In this document: piece after piece, positions 29,636-39,726 of the stretch | Layout of the letters: each line of letters starts with the position of its first letter | How positions within the stretch are numbered: position 1 is the first letter of the stretch | Origin: Arthrobacter sp. OVS8 | GTDB lineage: Bacteria > Actinomycetota > Actinomycetes > Actinomycetales > Micrococcaceae | Assembly: GCA_028370155.1 (NCBI GenBank) | Contig: CP116670.1 | Coordinates: 3,906,001-3,970,000, forward strand | Reading direction: 5' to 3' | Length of the DNA stretch: 64,000 nt | The notes under the pieces: generated by a model | What the model saw: only the letters and a program-made list of their open reading frames with translations | The model's database searches: none | Told to the model about the DNA's origin: nothing | Position numbers and translations under genes: made by a program

Positions 29636-30936
29636 TTGACTACTTCTCTTGCACGTCCGGGCGCTAACGGCGCCACCGCCACCAGCAACAACTTTCCCGA
29701 AGGTCCGGCCGGCTACGGGTTCACCACCGCCGTCGCCGAACGCTTCACAGCCCATCGCGTGCCGGGCGGTACCGGCGCGGGACGGGTCATCCGCGTGGAC
29801 CGCAACCTGGTCCTCGTCGCCACCCGCGATGCGACACTCCACCTGCCCTACCCCGGCGCGGGGAGCTCCCCGCCACAGGGGACTGGGTCTGGCTGGGCTC
29901 CAACACCGCGGGGGAGCCAGCCATTGCGGGGATCCTGCCGCGCCATTCGGAGCTGAGTCGCAAGCGTGCTTTCGAGGCCTCGTCGGAGGCGCAGGTCCTC
30001 GGCGCGAACATGGACATCGTCGGCGTCGTGGTGCCCGTGGACCGTCCGCTCACCCACAACCGGCTCGAGCGCACCCTCGTCGCGGCCTGGGACTCCGGAG
30101 CCACCCCGCTCGTCATCATCACCAAGGCGGACCTCGCGGACGTCGCGGATGACGTCGTCGGCAAGGTGATCCTCCAGGCCGCCGGCGTCGCGGTGGTGAC
30201 CACCTCCGCGGAGCAAGGCGACGGCCTCGATGAACTGCTGGGGCATCTCCCGCCCGGCGGCACCCTCGTGTTGCTGGGCCCCTCGGGGGCCGGAAAGTCC
30301 ACGCTCATCAACGCCCTCGTCGGCGCCGAGGTCCAGGAAACCGGTACCGTCCGGGCCGGCGACGGAAAAGGCAAACACACCACGACGTCCCGGGAACTCG
30401 TGCCCCTGCCGGGCGGTGCCGTGCTGATGGACACCCCGGGGGTGCGAGGTTTCGGGTTGTTCGACGCCGACGGCGGGATGGAGGAGATGTTCGGCGATCT
30501 GGAGGAGCTCTTCGGGCAATGCCGGTTCTCCGACTGCGCGCACGGCAGCGAGCCCGGCTGCGCCGTGCAGGCCGCGATCGCGGACGGCCGGCTGGATGAC
30601 CGCCGCTGGGCGAGCTACCTGAAACTCCAGCGCGAACTCGCGGCCTTGGCCCGGCGGCACGATTCGGCCGCCCGCCGCGCTTACGCACGGGAGTGGCACC
30701 AGAAAATATCGGCCGGGGGCAAAAGCCAGCGATCGGCCGAGCGGGACAGCCACGAGGAGGCCGAAAGGCAGCGCGCCAAGCGGGGCGGCAAAGGCCGGGG
30801 CGGAGCAGCCGGGGGCGGCGGCAGGGCCGCTGACCCGGCTCGGTGGCAAAGGCAACGCGGGGTCATTTGCGGTCCATCCCGAACGCTGGAATGGGCGCGA
30901 AGTGACCCCGCGTTTCCCCGGCACCCATCCACCTGA
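29636..30936 (+). CDS. rsgA: Ribosome small subunit-dependent GTPase A (one or two frame breaks)
   Basis: Circularly permuted GTPase that assists late maturation of the 30S subunit. An OB-like N-terminus is followed by NANMDIVGVV-type region, TKADL (G4), GPSGAGKSTLIN (G1), DTPGVRGFGL (G3) and the zinc site CRFSDCAHGSEPGC. One G is missing in the run at 29,860-29,863 (GAGELPATGDWVWLG after repair). The TTG at 29,636 is the first start in frame, but the N-terminus is uncertain. The basic tail runs on to 30,936 across an inverted repeat; TGA at 30,831-30,833 is probably the true stop if another base is lost. Confidence 0.9.
30854..30914 (+). terminator. Inverted repeat inside the apparent rsgA tail
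   Basis: AACGCGGGGTCA (30,854-30,865) is repeated inverted as TGACCCCGCGTT (30,903-30,914), a perfect 12-bp match with a 37-base loop that itself partly pairs. It lies 21 bases after the TGA in another frame at 30,831, which suggests it is the rsgA terminator and that the apparent coding tail is an artefact. Confidence 0.45.
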
Positions 30937-31103
30937 GGAGTGGCACCGAATTGAAGTGTCAGCCACAGCGCAGTTGATAAGGTCCCTGACTTTGTCGGCT
31001 GCGCTGGCTAGGCTGAGTTCTACGTGCTTTACAGCAAAAAATCGGCGAGTCTATGATCAGTTGGCTGGTCCGATGTTGCCTCCAACAGTTAGGTAAGCCC
31101 GGA

Positions 31104-32198
31104 ATGGCTGAAGCCATGATCGAGTTCCAGAGCGTCACCAAGCAGTACCAGAGCGGCCAGCCTGCCGTGGATAAGCTGACCATGTCCATCGACAAAGGCG
31201 CCATCACCGTCTTTGTCGGGCCTTCGGGTTGCGGCAAGACCACGTCGCTGCGAATGATCAACCGTATGGTGGAGCCGACGTCGGGCACCATCACCGTGGG
31301 CGGCGAGGACGTTACCTCGGTGCCCGCGGCGAAGCTGCGCCGGTCCATGGGCTACGTCATGCAGTCCTCCGGGCTGATGCCGCACCGTTCCGTGCTGGAC
31401 AACATCGCCACCGTCCCCCGCCTCAACGGCGTGGGCAAGGCCGAGGCGCGGAAGCGCGCGCAGGAACTGCTCGACGTCGTCGGGCTGGCCTCCGCACTGG
31501 GCAAGCGGTACCCTTCCCAGCTGTCCGGCGGCCAGCAGCAGCGCGTCGGAGTGGCCCGGGCGCTCGCCGCCGACCCGCCCGTCCTGCTGATGGATGAACC
31601 CTTCAGCGCCGTGGACCCCGTGGTCCGCGATGAACTGCAGCAGGAACTCCTCCGGCTCCAGCGGGACCTGGCCAAGACCATCGTCTTCGTCACCCACGAC
31701 ATTGACGAGGCCACCGTCCTCGGCGACAAGGTGGCAGTGTTCGGCCTCGGCGGCAAACTCGCCCAGTACGCTACGCCGGAGGAAATCCTGCGCGCCCCGG
31801 CCAACGACTTTGTGGCGTCCTTCGTGGGCCGGGACCGCGGCTTCCGGCACCTCGCCTTCAGCCCGTCCGACGGCGTCACCGTCCACCCTGTCCAGACGAT
31901 TACCCCGGAAGAACTTGAGCGGGCAGGCAATGCCTCCGGCGAGTGGCAACTGGTGGTCGACGAAGCCCTGCGGCCCCTCGGCTGGTCGGGCCCGGGCAAG
32001 GGGGCCGCGACGGTTCCCGGCGGATCACTCTTCCGGAAGGGCGACACTCTCCGCCGCGCCCTCGACGCGGCACTGTCGTCACCCTCCGGCCTCGGCGTCG
32101 CCGTGGACGCGGACGGCCGCGTGGCCGGCGTCATCACCGCCGAAGAAGTGCTCGCCGTGATCGAGTCGGACCGCCATGTCCGCCAGGGCGCGATCTGA
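31104..32198 (+). CDS. Osmoprotectant ABC transporter ATP-binding protein (OpuCA type)
   Basis: A 364-residue ATPase of the glycine betaine/carnitine/choline importer. It has FVGPSGCGKTTSLR (Walker A), QLSGGQQQRVGVARAL (signature), VLLMDEPFSAVDP (Walker B) and THDIDEA, followed by a C-terminal regulatory region with one CBS-like motif (ALSSPSGLGVAVDADGRVAG). The frame is intact. TAGGTA at 31,091-31,096 precedes the ATG; the in-frame ATG at 31,116 is an alternative. First gene of a four-gene operon with overlapping starts. Confidence 0.92.
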   Translation: MAEAMIEFQSVTKQYQSGQPAVDKLTMSIDKGAITVFVGPSGCGKTTSLRMINRMVEPTSGTITVGGEDVTSVPAAKLRRSMGYVMQSSGLMPHRSVLDNIATVPRLNGVGKAEARKRAQELLDVVGLASALGKRYPSQLSGGQQQRVGVARALAADPPVLLMDEPFSAVDPVVRDELQQELLRLQRDLAKTIVFVTHDIDEATVLGDKVAVFGLGGKLAQYATPEEILRAPANDFVASFVGRDRGFRHLAFSPSDGVTVHPVQTITPEELERAGNASGEWQLVVDEALRPLGWSGPGKGAATVPGGSLFRKGDTLRRALDAALSSPSGLGVAVDADGRVAGVITAEEVLAVIESDRHVRQGAI

Positions 32199-32977
32199 TG
32201 GAATGGTTCCTGGCCAACAGCGCGCAGGTCTTCAGCCTCGCGGGACAGCATCTGGTCCTGGCCATTCTGCCGATGATTTTCGGGGTGCTCATTGCGGTCC
32301 CGCTGGCTCAGGTCGCCCGGCAAAACCGGGGTCTCCGGTCTGTGGTCCTGACAGCGTCCTCGCTGCTTTACACCATCCCGTCCCTGGCGCTGTTCATCAT
32401 CCTGCCGACCGTCCTCGGAACCCGGATCCTGGACCCGGTCAACGTGGTGGTGGCCCTGACCATCTACGCCGTCGCCCTCTTGGTACGGGCCACCCTGGAC
32501 GCTTTTGACTCGGTGGACGAGGACCTCCGCCAGGCCGCCGTGGCCATGGGGTTCAAGCCCTTCGCCCGCTTCCTGCAGATCGACCTGCCGCTGTCCCTGC
32601 CGGTGCTTTTCGCCGGGTTACGGGTGGTCTCGGTCAGCAACATCTCGCTGGTCAGCGTCGCGGCACTGCTCGGCATTGGCAACCTTGGCATGCTCTTCAC
32701 CTCGGGGCTGCAGCGTGACTTCGTCACCGAGGTGGTGGTGGGCATCATCGCCATCCTCATCCTCGCGCTGCTGATGGACGCCGTCCTGGTTCTGCTTGAG
32801 CGGCTGCTGACCCCTTGGACGCGCGCTGCCACCGGCACCGGAACTGCCACCGGCGGCGCCGATTCGACTGCGGGCCAGGATAAGCCCGGCCAGGACAAAT
32901 CCGGCACAGGCAAATCCGGAACGGCGGCCGCGGCGTTGCGGCTTTCTGACGCGCAGACCGCGGGCGGTGCCTCATGA
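32198..32977 (+). CDS. Osmoprotectant ABC transporter permease (OpuCB type)
   Basis: A 259-residue intact permease with five to six helices and the EAA-type loop DLRQAAVAMGFKPFARFLQI. A hydrophilic, Lys/Gly/Asp-rich tail of about 45 residues follows the last helix. The start ATG shares one base with the stop of the ATPase gene (TGATG), indicating translational coupling. It pairs with the next permease to form the channel. Confidence 0.92.
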   Translation: MEWFLANSAQVFSLAGQHLVLAILPMIFGVLIAVPLAQVARQNRGLRSVVLTASSLLYTIPSLALFIILPTVLGTRILDPVNVVVALTIYAVALLVRATLDAFDSVDEDLRQAAVAMGFKPFARFLQIDLPLSLPVLFAGLRVVSVSNISLVSVAALLGIGNLGMLFTSGLQRDFVTEVVVGIIAILILALLMDAVLVLLERLLTPWTRAATGTGTATGGADSTAGQDKPGQDKSGTGKSGTAAAALRLSDAQTAGGAS

Positions 32978-33718
32978 GCAACGTCGTCACGGAGACCATT
33001 GCCTGGCTCACCGATCCTGCGAACTGGTCCGGCAGCGCCGGAATCCCGACCCGGCTGGCCGAGCACCTGCTCTACACGGGCCTGGTGATGGTGATCGCCA
33101 CGGCCATCGCCGTCCCGATCGGACTGTACGTGGGGCACACCGGCCGCGGGCGGGTGGCCGCGGTGGCCGTCGCCGGTGCCCTCCGGGCCCTGCCGACGCT
33201 CGGCCTGCTCACGCTATTCGTCCTGCTGGTCGGCATCGGGCTGATGCCCCCTATCTGGGCCCTCGTCATCCTGACCGTTCCGCCGCTGCTGGCGGCACCT
33301 ACGCTGGCATCGCCAGCGTAGACCGGAACGTCGTCGACGCCGCCCGGGCCATGGGCATGACGGAGCTCCAGGTGCTGTTCCGCGCGGAGTTCCCCAACGC
33401 ACTCCCCGTGATGTACGGCGGGTTCCGGACCGGCGTGCTCCAGGCCATCGCCACCGTCTCAGTCGTGGCCTACATCAACCTCGGCGGCCTCGGCCGGTAT
33501 CTCTTCGACGGACTGGTCCTGTCCGATTTCCCCAGATGCTGGGCGGGTCGCTGCTCATCGCCGGACTGGCCATCGCCGTCGACCTTGTCCTCGCCCTCAT
33601 TCAGAGGCTGTTCCTGTCCCAGGGCGCCTCTTCACAGCCAGACCGGAGCCAGCAGGCTGCGGTTGATCTCACAGACCCCGTACCCGCGGGGACTGTTGTC
33701 CAAGGAGGTACGTCATGA
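32974..33718 (+). CDS. Osmoprotectant ABC transporter permease (OpuCC type, two frame breaks)
   Basis: The second permease, about 248 residues after two repairs: a missing G near 33,295 (PPLLAGTYAGIASVDRN) and a missing C near 33,533 (SDFPQMLGGSLL). The EAA loop is DAARAMGMTELQVLFRAEFP. Its ATG overlaps the previous stop by four bases (ATGA), and its own stop overlaps the binding-protein start, so all four genes should be co-translated. Confidence 0.88.
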
Positions 33719-34677
33719 AGGAAACCCGCCAACGAGCACTCGGCAGGCGCGCATTCGGCGGTCTGGCCGCCGGCGTCGGCCTGGCCATGGCACTGTCCGC
33801 CTGCGGAGGTTCATCCGATCCGCTCTCAACCGCGCCGGCGACGGGCGGGGCCACCTCCGGTTCGGGCTCGGCGCTGGTGATCGGTTCCGCAGACTTCCCG
33901 GAGAGCCAGATCATCGCCGAGGTATATGCCGGGGCCCTCAACGGAGCCGGCGTCACTGCGAGCACCAAGCCGAACATCGGTTCCCGCGAGGTCTACTTCA
34001 AGGCCGTCCAGGACGGATCGGTGGACATCATCCCGGACTACAGCGGAAACCTGCTGCTGCACGTCAGCCCGGACGCCGCCGAGGTCTCGGCGGAGGATAT
34101 CTACAACGCACTCTCAGGGAAGCTGCCCGAGGGACTGGCCGTGCTGGAGGCCTCCAAGGCTGAGAACAAGGACGCCATGGTGGTCACCAAGGCCACGGCC
34201 GAGAAGCACCAGCTGAAGTCGATCGAGGACATGGCGAAGGTCTGCAGCGAATTCGTGGTGGGCGCACCGGCGACCTTCGCCGAACGCGCCTACGGTCTGC
34301 CGGGCCTCGAGAAGAACTACAACTGCGTGCCCAAGAAGCTGGAACCGTTCAGCGACGGCGGCGGGTCCGTCACGCTCAAGGCCCTGCTCTCGGACCAGGT
34401 CCAGGTGGCGGACATCTACACCACCACGCCGTCCATCGCGGACAACGACCTGGTGGTGCTGGAGGACCCGAAGAACAACTTCATCGCCCAGCAGGTCCTC
34501 CCGCTGTACAACACCGCCAAGATGACGGACAAGGCGAAGGAAACCCTGAACGCCGTGTCCAAGGTCCTTACCACTGAGGACCTGATCAACCTCAACCGCG
34601 CCGTCAGCGGCAGCCAGAAGCAGAACCCCAAGGATGCTGCGGCCGCTTGGCTCAAGGAAAAGGGCCTGGTCCAGTAA
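33715..34677 (+). CDS. Osmoprotectant-binding lipoprotein (OpuCC/OsmF-like binding protein)
   Basis: A 320-residue solute-binding lipoprotein. The signal peptide ends in the lipobox LSAC, giving lipidated Cys31 or close to it. The mature part starts with ALVIGSADFPESQIIAEVYA and NIGSREVYFKAVQDGSVDII, typical of the QAC/betaine-binding family (OpuAC_2). AAGGAGG precedes the ATG, which overlaps the permease stop. It should bind glycine betaine, choline or a related osmolyte outside the membrane. Confidence 0.93.
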   Translation: MKETRQRALGRRAFGGLAAGVGLAMALSACGGSSDPLSTAPATGGATSGSGSALVIGSADFPESQIIAEVYAGALNGAGVTASTKPNIGSREVYFKAVQDGSVDIIPDYSGNLLLHVSPDAAEVSAEDIYNALSGKLPEGLAVLEASKAENKDAMVVTKATAEKHQLKSIEDMAKVCSEFVVGAPATFAERAYGLPGLEKNYNCVPKKLEPFSDGGGSVTLKALLSDQVQVADIYTTTPSIADNDLVVLEDPKNNFIAQQVLPLYNTAKMTDKAKETLNAVSKVLTTEDLINLNRAVSGSQKQNPKDAAAAWLKEKGLVQ

Positions 34678-34705
34678 CAGCGCCACGACGGACCTTCTGA
34701 CGTTC

Positions 34706-34759
34706 GACGGCGGTTGCCGGACTCCTCGGGTTCCCGGGGTAGCTCCGGCAGCCGCCGTC
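34706..34759 (+). terminator. Terminator of the osmoprotectant operon
   Basis: GACGGCGGTTGCCGGA (34,706-34,721) pairs with TCCGGCAGCCGCCGTC (34,744-34,759), a 16-base arm with one mismatch. It follows the binding-protein stop by 28 bases. Confidence 0.8.
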
Positions 34760-34843
34760 GTGCGTTTCCCGCCTGTGACGGCGGGACTCCGGTGTGAGAC
34801 ACATCTCAGCGGAAGTACATCCGCCATATGGCATATTTGATGG

Positions 34844-36061
34844 ATGGCAGAATTCAAGCAGTCCACCAAGCTTCATAATGTCCTTTACGACATCCGTGGA
34901 CCGATCCTTCAGGCCGCCCAGCAGATGGAGGCAGAGGGTCACCGCATCCTCAAACTGAACATCGGAAACCCCGCCCCTTTCGGGTTTGAAGCGCCGGACG
35001 CGATTCTGGTGGACATGATCCGCCACCTGCCGCATGCCCAGGGCTACAGCGATTCCCGCGGGATTTTCTCCGCCCGGACGGCCGTCTCGCAGTACTACCA
35101 GACCCGCGGCATCCAGAACATCCACGTCGATGACATTTACCTGGGCAACGGCGTCAGCGAGCTGATCACGATGTCCCTTATGGCGCTGCTGGACGACGGC
35201 GACGAGGTCCTGATCCCCACCCCGACTACCCGCTGTGGACGGCCTCCGTGGCCCTGGCCGGCGGCCGCCCGTGCACTACCTCTGCGACGAAGACTCCGGC
35301 TGGCAGCCCGACCTCGAGGGCATGGAAGCCAAGATCACCCCGCGCACCAAGGGCATCGTGGTGATCAACCCGAACAACCCCACCGGTGCGGTGTACCCGG
35401 AGGACACGCTCAAGAAGATCGTGGCCCTGGCCGAGAAGCACGGCCTGGTCCTCTTCGCCGACGAGATCTACGAGAAGATCCTCTACGAGGACGCCGTCCA
35501 TGTGAACATGGCAGCCCTGACCGGCGACGACGTCCTGTGCCTGACGTTCAGCGGCCTGTCCAAGGCCTACCGGGTGTGCGGCTACCGGGCCGGGTGGATG
35601 GCCATTTCCGGGCCAAAAAGGACGCCGCGGACTACCTCGAGGGCATCAGCCTGCTCGCGAACATGCGCCTGTGCGCCAACGTCCCGGCCCAGCACGCGAT
35701 CCAGACGGCACTTGGCGGGTACCAGAGCATCAACGACCTGATCCTGCCCGGCGGACGCCTGCTCGAGCAGCGGAACAAGGCCTATGACATGCTCAACGCC
35801 ATTCCCGGGGTCAGCACCCAGCAGGCACGCGGCGCCATGTACCTCTTCCCCAAGCTCGATCCCGAGGTCTTCCACATCCGTGACGACGAGAAATTCGTCC
35901 TGGACCTGCTGCGCGAACAGAAGATCCTCGTCTCGCACGGCCGCGCCTTCAACTGGGTGCGCCCGGACCACTTCCGGATGGTCACCCTGCCACTGGTCAA
36001 GGACCTCGAAGAGGCAATCAACCGCATGGCGGACTTCCTGAGCCGGTACAAGGGGAACTAG
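34844..36061 (+). CDS. Class I aminotransferase, alanine type (AlaA-like; three frame breaks)
   Basis: About 406 residues, PLP fold type I. It closely resembles bacterial alanine/glutamate-pyruvate aminotransferases: LKLNIGNPAPFGFEAPDAIL, GVSELITMSLMALLDDGDEV, NPNNPTGAVYPEDTLKKI, FADEIYEKILYED and the PLP lysine in SGLSKAYRVCGYRAGW. Three bases are missing: near 35,223 (CCCCGG read as CCCCG), 35,272 (CCCGG read as CCCG) and 35,617 (CCC read as CC). The third loss restores the frame, so the reading frame looks open throughout although the middle is scrambled. Confidence 0.9.
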   Translation: MAEFKQSTKLHNVLYDIRGPILQAAQQMEAEGHRILKLNIGNPAPFGFEAPDAILVDMIRHLPHAQGYSDSRGIFSARTAVSQYYQTRGIQNIHVDDIYLGNGVSELITMSLMALLDDGDEVLIPTPTTRCGRPPWPWPAAARALPLRRRLRLAARPRGHGSQDHPAHQGHRGDQPEQPHRCGVPGGHAQEDRGPGREARPGPLRRRDLREDPLRGRRPCEHGSPDRRRRPVPDVQRPVQGLPGVRLPGRVDGHFRAKKDAADYLEGISLLANMRLCANVPAQHAIQTALGGYQSINDLILPGGRLLEQRNKAYDMLNAIPGVSTQQARGAMYLFPKLDPEVFHIRDDEKFVLDLLREQKILVSHGRAFNWVRPDHFRMVTLPLVKDLEEAINRMADFLSRYKGN

Positions 36062-36137
36062 CCTAGGGCTCAGCAGCGCGGCACGGGCGGTGGCCCGGTG
36101 GCCGAAATGGGCTACCCGAACAGGAAAGAGGCAAGGG

Positions 36138-36992
36138 ATGTCAGACGTCGTGGGATTCAAGGAGCGACCCGCCGAAATCCTGAAGGTGGGCAAGGACTTC
36201 CAGCTGAAGGACGCGGATCCGGACGCCACCCCCGGCTACGACGGGGACAAATCCGACGGCGAGACGCTGCTGGCCGACCTGGATGACAACCTCACCGAGC
36301 TCCAGGAGCAGCTCTTCGCCGAGTCCCGCTTCGGGGGCACCAAGCGCGTGCTGCTCATCCTGCAGGCAATGGACACCGCCGGCAAAGGCGGGATCGTGAC
36401 CCACGTGATGGGCGCCATGAACCCGCAGGGTGTCCAAATGAAGTCCTTCAAAGCGCCGACACCGGAGGAGAAATCCTACGATTTCCTCTGGCGGATCGAG
36501 AAGGAAGTGCCTGCGGCGGGAATGGTGGGTGTTTTTGACCGGTCCCACTACGAGGACGTGCTGATCCATCGGGTCCACCGCTGGGCGAGCCCCGAGGAAC
36601 TCGAACGCCGGTATGTCGCCATCAACGAGTTCGAGGCCCGGCAGGCGGCCGCCGGTACGAAGATCGTCAAGGTCATGTTGAACATCAGCAGGGACGAGCA
36701 GAAGGCCCGGCTGCTGGCGCGGCTGGACGAGCCCGCCAAGCTGTGGAAGTACAGCAGCAACGATCTCAAGGAACGCGCGTTCTGGAGCGACTACATGGAC
36801 GCTTACCAGAACGCCTTCGAGAAGACGGCCACCGAGACCGCCCCGTGGTATGTCGTCCCGGCGAACAAGAAGTGGTACGCCCGGATCGCCGTCCAGCAGC
36901 TGCTGCTGGACGCACTGGAAGGCCTGAAGCTGAAGTGGCCGGTCCCGGACCTCGACGTTGCGACGGAACGGGAACTGGTCGAGCGTTCCTGA
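36138..36992 (+). CDS. Polyphosphate kinase 2 family protein
   Basis: A 284-residue intact PPK2, which transfers phosphate between polyphosphate and nucleotides. The Walker A-like AMDTAGKGGIVTHVMGAMNP and lid/Walker B-like VFDRSHYEDVLIHRVHRW are complete, with conserved QNAFEKT and WYVVPANKKWYARI. The direction (polyP synthesis, AMP or ADP phosphorylation) cannot be told, but a single domain of this size is often polyP:NMP or NDP phosphotransferase. The reading starts at ATG 36,138, behind a purine-rich stretch. Confidence 0.93.
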   Translation: MSDVVGFKERPAEILKVGKDFQLKDADPDATPGYDGDKSDGETLLADLDDNLTELQEQLFAESRFGGTKRVLLILQAMDTAGKGGIVTHVMGAMNPQGVQMKSFKAPTPEEKSYDFLWRIEKEVPAAGMVGVFDRSHYEDVLIHRVHRWASPEELERRYVAINEFEARQAAAGTKIVKVMLNISRDEQKARLLARLDEPAKLWKYSSNDLKERAFWSDYMDAYQNAFEKTATETAPWYVVPANKKWYARIAVQQLLLDALEGLKLKWPVPDLDVATERELVERS

Positions 36993-37037
36993 CCGGCTAG
37001 CCGGGCACCAGCAGCCTGCGGCCGGCCGGGTGGCCTG

Positions 37038-37268
37038 CTAGCCGTCCTGCGCGGGCTGGTCCCGCGCCGCGGCCAGCCGCTTCCGGGCCCCCTCGAGCCA
37101 CTGCTCGCAGCGCTTGGCCAGCGCCTCGCCGCGTTCCCAGAGCGCCAGCGACTCTTCGAGGCTCGCCCCGCCGGCTTCGAGCTTGCTGACAACGCCGACG
37201 AGCTGCTCGCGGGCCTCCTCGTAGCTCAAGCCCTCGATGTCGGCATTGGGCCTGGTTTCTACTGCCAT
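37038..37268 (-). CDS. xseB: Exodeoxyribonuclease VII small subunit
   Basis: A 76-residue XseB: LSYEEAREQLVGVVSKLEAG and SLEESLALWERGEALAKRCE match the family signature (coiled two-helix protein binding the XseA tail). It lies 52 bases downstream of xseA on the same strand and both form the nuclease that degrades single-stranded DNA. The frame is intact. Confidence 0.95.
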   Translation of the reverse strand: MAVETRPNADIEGLSYEEAREQLVGVVSKLEAGGASLEESLALWERGEALAKRCEQWLEGARKRLAAARDQPAQDG

Positions 37269-37320
37269 GGCGTGGTGCTCCTTGCTGTGCGTCCCGTGGG
37301 ACGGATCGATCGGGTGGGGT

Positions 37321-38606
37321 TTAGTCTTCTGCCGGTTCCTGGCCGCCGGTCGACTCCGCGGTGAACCGGCCGCCGGCCACGCGGACCGTCAGCGGCGTGC
37401 CCGACGGCGCCTGGTCGGGGTGCCGCACGACGTCCCGGCGGACCCCGGGCGCCGACCCGGCGTCGGCGAGCTGGACCACAGCGTATCCGCGGTCCAGGGT
37501 CTTCTGTGGCGACAGGGCCCGGACCTGGGCTTTGAGATGGACCAGCTGGTCGGCGGCCCGGACGACAGCGGCGGTGACGGCCGCCTGGGAGCGGCCCTTG
37601 AGCCGTTCGACGTCGTCGTGCCGGTGACTGACCATAACCTCCGGGGCGGCCAGGACAGGGCGGGAGCGCAGCGACGCCAGCCGGTCAGTCTCACGCTCCA
37701 CCAGCCGGGTGGCGCCGCGGCGCAGATGGTCCCGGGCCTGCCGGACGCGGACAAGCTCTTCCGCAACGTCCGGGACGATCCGCTTGGCGGCATCCGTGGG
37801 AGTGGAGGCGCGCAGGTCCGCGACATCGTCCAGGATGGGCCGGTCCGCCTCGTGGCCGATCGCACTCACCACCGGAGTCGAGGCGGCGGACACGGCCCGG
37901 ATGAGCTCTTCATTGCTGAACGGCAGCAGGTCCTCCAGGGCACCGCCGCCGCGGGCGATGACAATCACGTCCACGTGGGGGTCCGCATCCAGCTCGCGCA
38001 GGGCAGCAATCACCTGCGCGACGGCGGTGTTGCCCTGGACGGCCACCTCGCGGACGTCGAATTCGACGGCGGGCCAGCGAAGGGCCGCGTTGCGCAGCAC
38101 GTCCTTCTTGGCATCCGAATCGCGGCCGGTGATCAGGCCGATCCGGTGGGGAGCAGGGGCAGGCGCTTCTTGCGGGCGTCGGAGAACAGCCCTTCCGCGG
38201 CCAAGGCGTGGCGCAGCCGCTCGATCCTGGCGAGCAGATCCCCCAGGCCCACCGGCCGGATGTCCTTCACGGACATGTTGAGCCGGCCCGTCTTGAGCCA
38301 GAATTCGGCCTTGATCAGGGCCACCACCCGGGAGCCGCGTTCCAGCGGGATTTCCTGCCGGTCCAGGACCTTGGTCCAGGCTGACGCCGGGAGGGAGATC
38401 TCCGCGTCGATGTCCCGCAGCGTCAGGTAGGCGTTGGTGCCCCGCCGGTTCATCTCGATGACCTGGCCCTCGACCCACGCGGACGGGGCGCGGTCGATGT
38501 GCATCTTGAGTTTTTGGGACAGCAGCTGCAGCGGCCACGGGTTGTCCGGGCTGGTTTCCGCGGCCGTGGCCGGTACGGTTGTGGCTGCCGCGACGTCCTC
38601 AGACAT
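37321..38606 (-). CDS. xseA: Exodeoxyribonuclease VII large subunit (one frame break)
   Basis: A 428-residue catalytic subunit. It has the N-terminal OB fold (WVEGQVIEMNRRGTNAYLTL), catalytic core GLITGRDSDAKKDVL, VIVIARGGGALEDLLPFSNE and AIGHEADRPILDDVADLRAS, then the long coiled coil and C-terminal DRGYAVV motif. One C is missing near 38,149 (LLPHRIGLITGRDS after repair). Operon with xseB. Confidence 0.94.
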
Positions 38607-38840
38607 GCCGGGACTCCGGGGCGGAGGTGGCCTTGTGCATATGGGTGGTTGTCCTTTGCCGGGGCGGGGCTGTCAGCAGGTACACCCCTCAGCGATTGCG
38701 CGTCCAGGAGGGCCACCGGCAGACAGCTCGAACTTGTCTGTTTCAACTCTATCCATAGCTCTATCATCGGGCTCCGACTTTATTGATCCGCAGGCCGCCC
38801 CCGTAGGATGGCACTACCCAACAACCTCCTAGGAATTCTT

Positions 38841-39682
38841 GTGCGCACTTTTGTCTCGGCCGTAGCGGTACTCATCGGGCTTGTCCTGGCAGCTGTTGCC
38901 GTTCCGGCCATGTGGGTGGACAGGAATCTGGTCCGGGAGGATGGTTTTGTGGCGTTCACCGCGCCGCTGGGCAAGGACCCGGTGTTCCAGCAGCGGCTGG
39001 CCGGAGCCGCCGTCGGCAGCCTCGGTGCGGAGCAAATCCCCGAAGCGCTCACGGGACTGGTCACGCCCGTCCTGGAAAGCGCCGCCCGCTCCCTGACCGC
39101 CATGCCCGGCTACCCCGATGCCTGGACCGAAACTCTGCGCAAAAGCCACCGGCTGAACTTCGCGGACCCTGCGACCCTGCCCGCCGAGGCCGACGGCGTC
39201 ACCTCCTGACCCTGGACCTCGCGCCCCTCGTCGGCCTCGTGGCCAAACAGGTGGCGGATGCCACGACCCTGCCGCTGGAGGCCCCGGACCAGCTGCTGAT
39301 CACCATCGGGCAGCCCGAACACCGGCAGGTCCTCGACCGGGTGGCCGCCTTCGCGCCGATGGGCTACGCCGTGGCCGTCGGTGCCCTGATCGCGTTCGCC
39401 CTGGCCTTCGTGGCCGCCCGCCGGCGCTGGACTGTCCTGGCGGGTATCGGGCTGGGAACGATGGTGCTGGCCGGGGCCTGGAAGCTGGCCGCCGACGCCG
39501 TCGCGGCCGCGGTGACCGGGACGTCCAGCGGCAACGAAGTCGCCGAGATCTTCAAGAGTGAGTTTGTCGGCGCGGCCGCGTCGAGTTTCGGGCAGTGGAT
39601 CCTGGCGGCGGCCGTGGTTGGATGCGTCCTGCTGGTAGCCGGAATCGTCCTGCGCGTCGTCGGCGTGCGCCGCCGCGCCTGA
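38841..39682 (+). CDS. Hypothetical membrane protein (one frame break)
   Basis: A protein of about 280 residues, function unknown. An N-terminal helix (FVSAVAVLIGLVLAAVAVPA) is followed by a large outside-facing domain, then helices at 39,375-39,420, 39,430-39,480 and 39,595-39,660 and a basic end. This layout occurs in actinobacterial hypothetical proteins upstream of ispH. One C is missing at about 39,206 (GVTSLTLDLAPLVGL after repair). The GTG at 38,841 is preferred to the ATG at 38,808 because TAGGAT (38,804-38,809) overlaps that ATG and looks like a -10 box. Confidence 0.72.
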
Positions 39683-39726
39683 GGCCCCCACACCGGCGGC
39701 CCGCTCAACACCGGTAGCATTGGGGC

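Noticed and set aside
38808..38840. ATG 38,808 as start of the membrane protein before ispH
   Set aside because: It overlaps a good -10 box (TAGGAT), so it would probably not be in the transcript; GTG 38,841 leads directly into the first helix.
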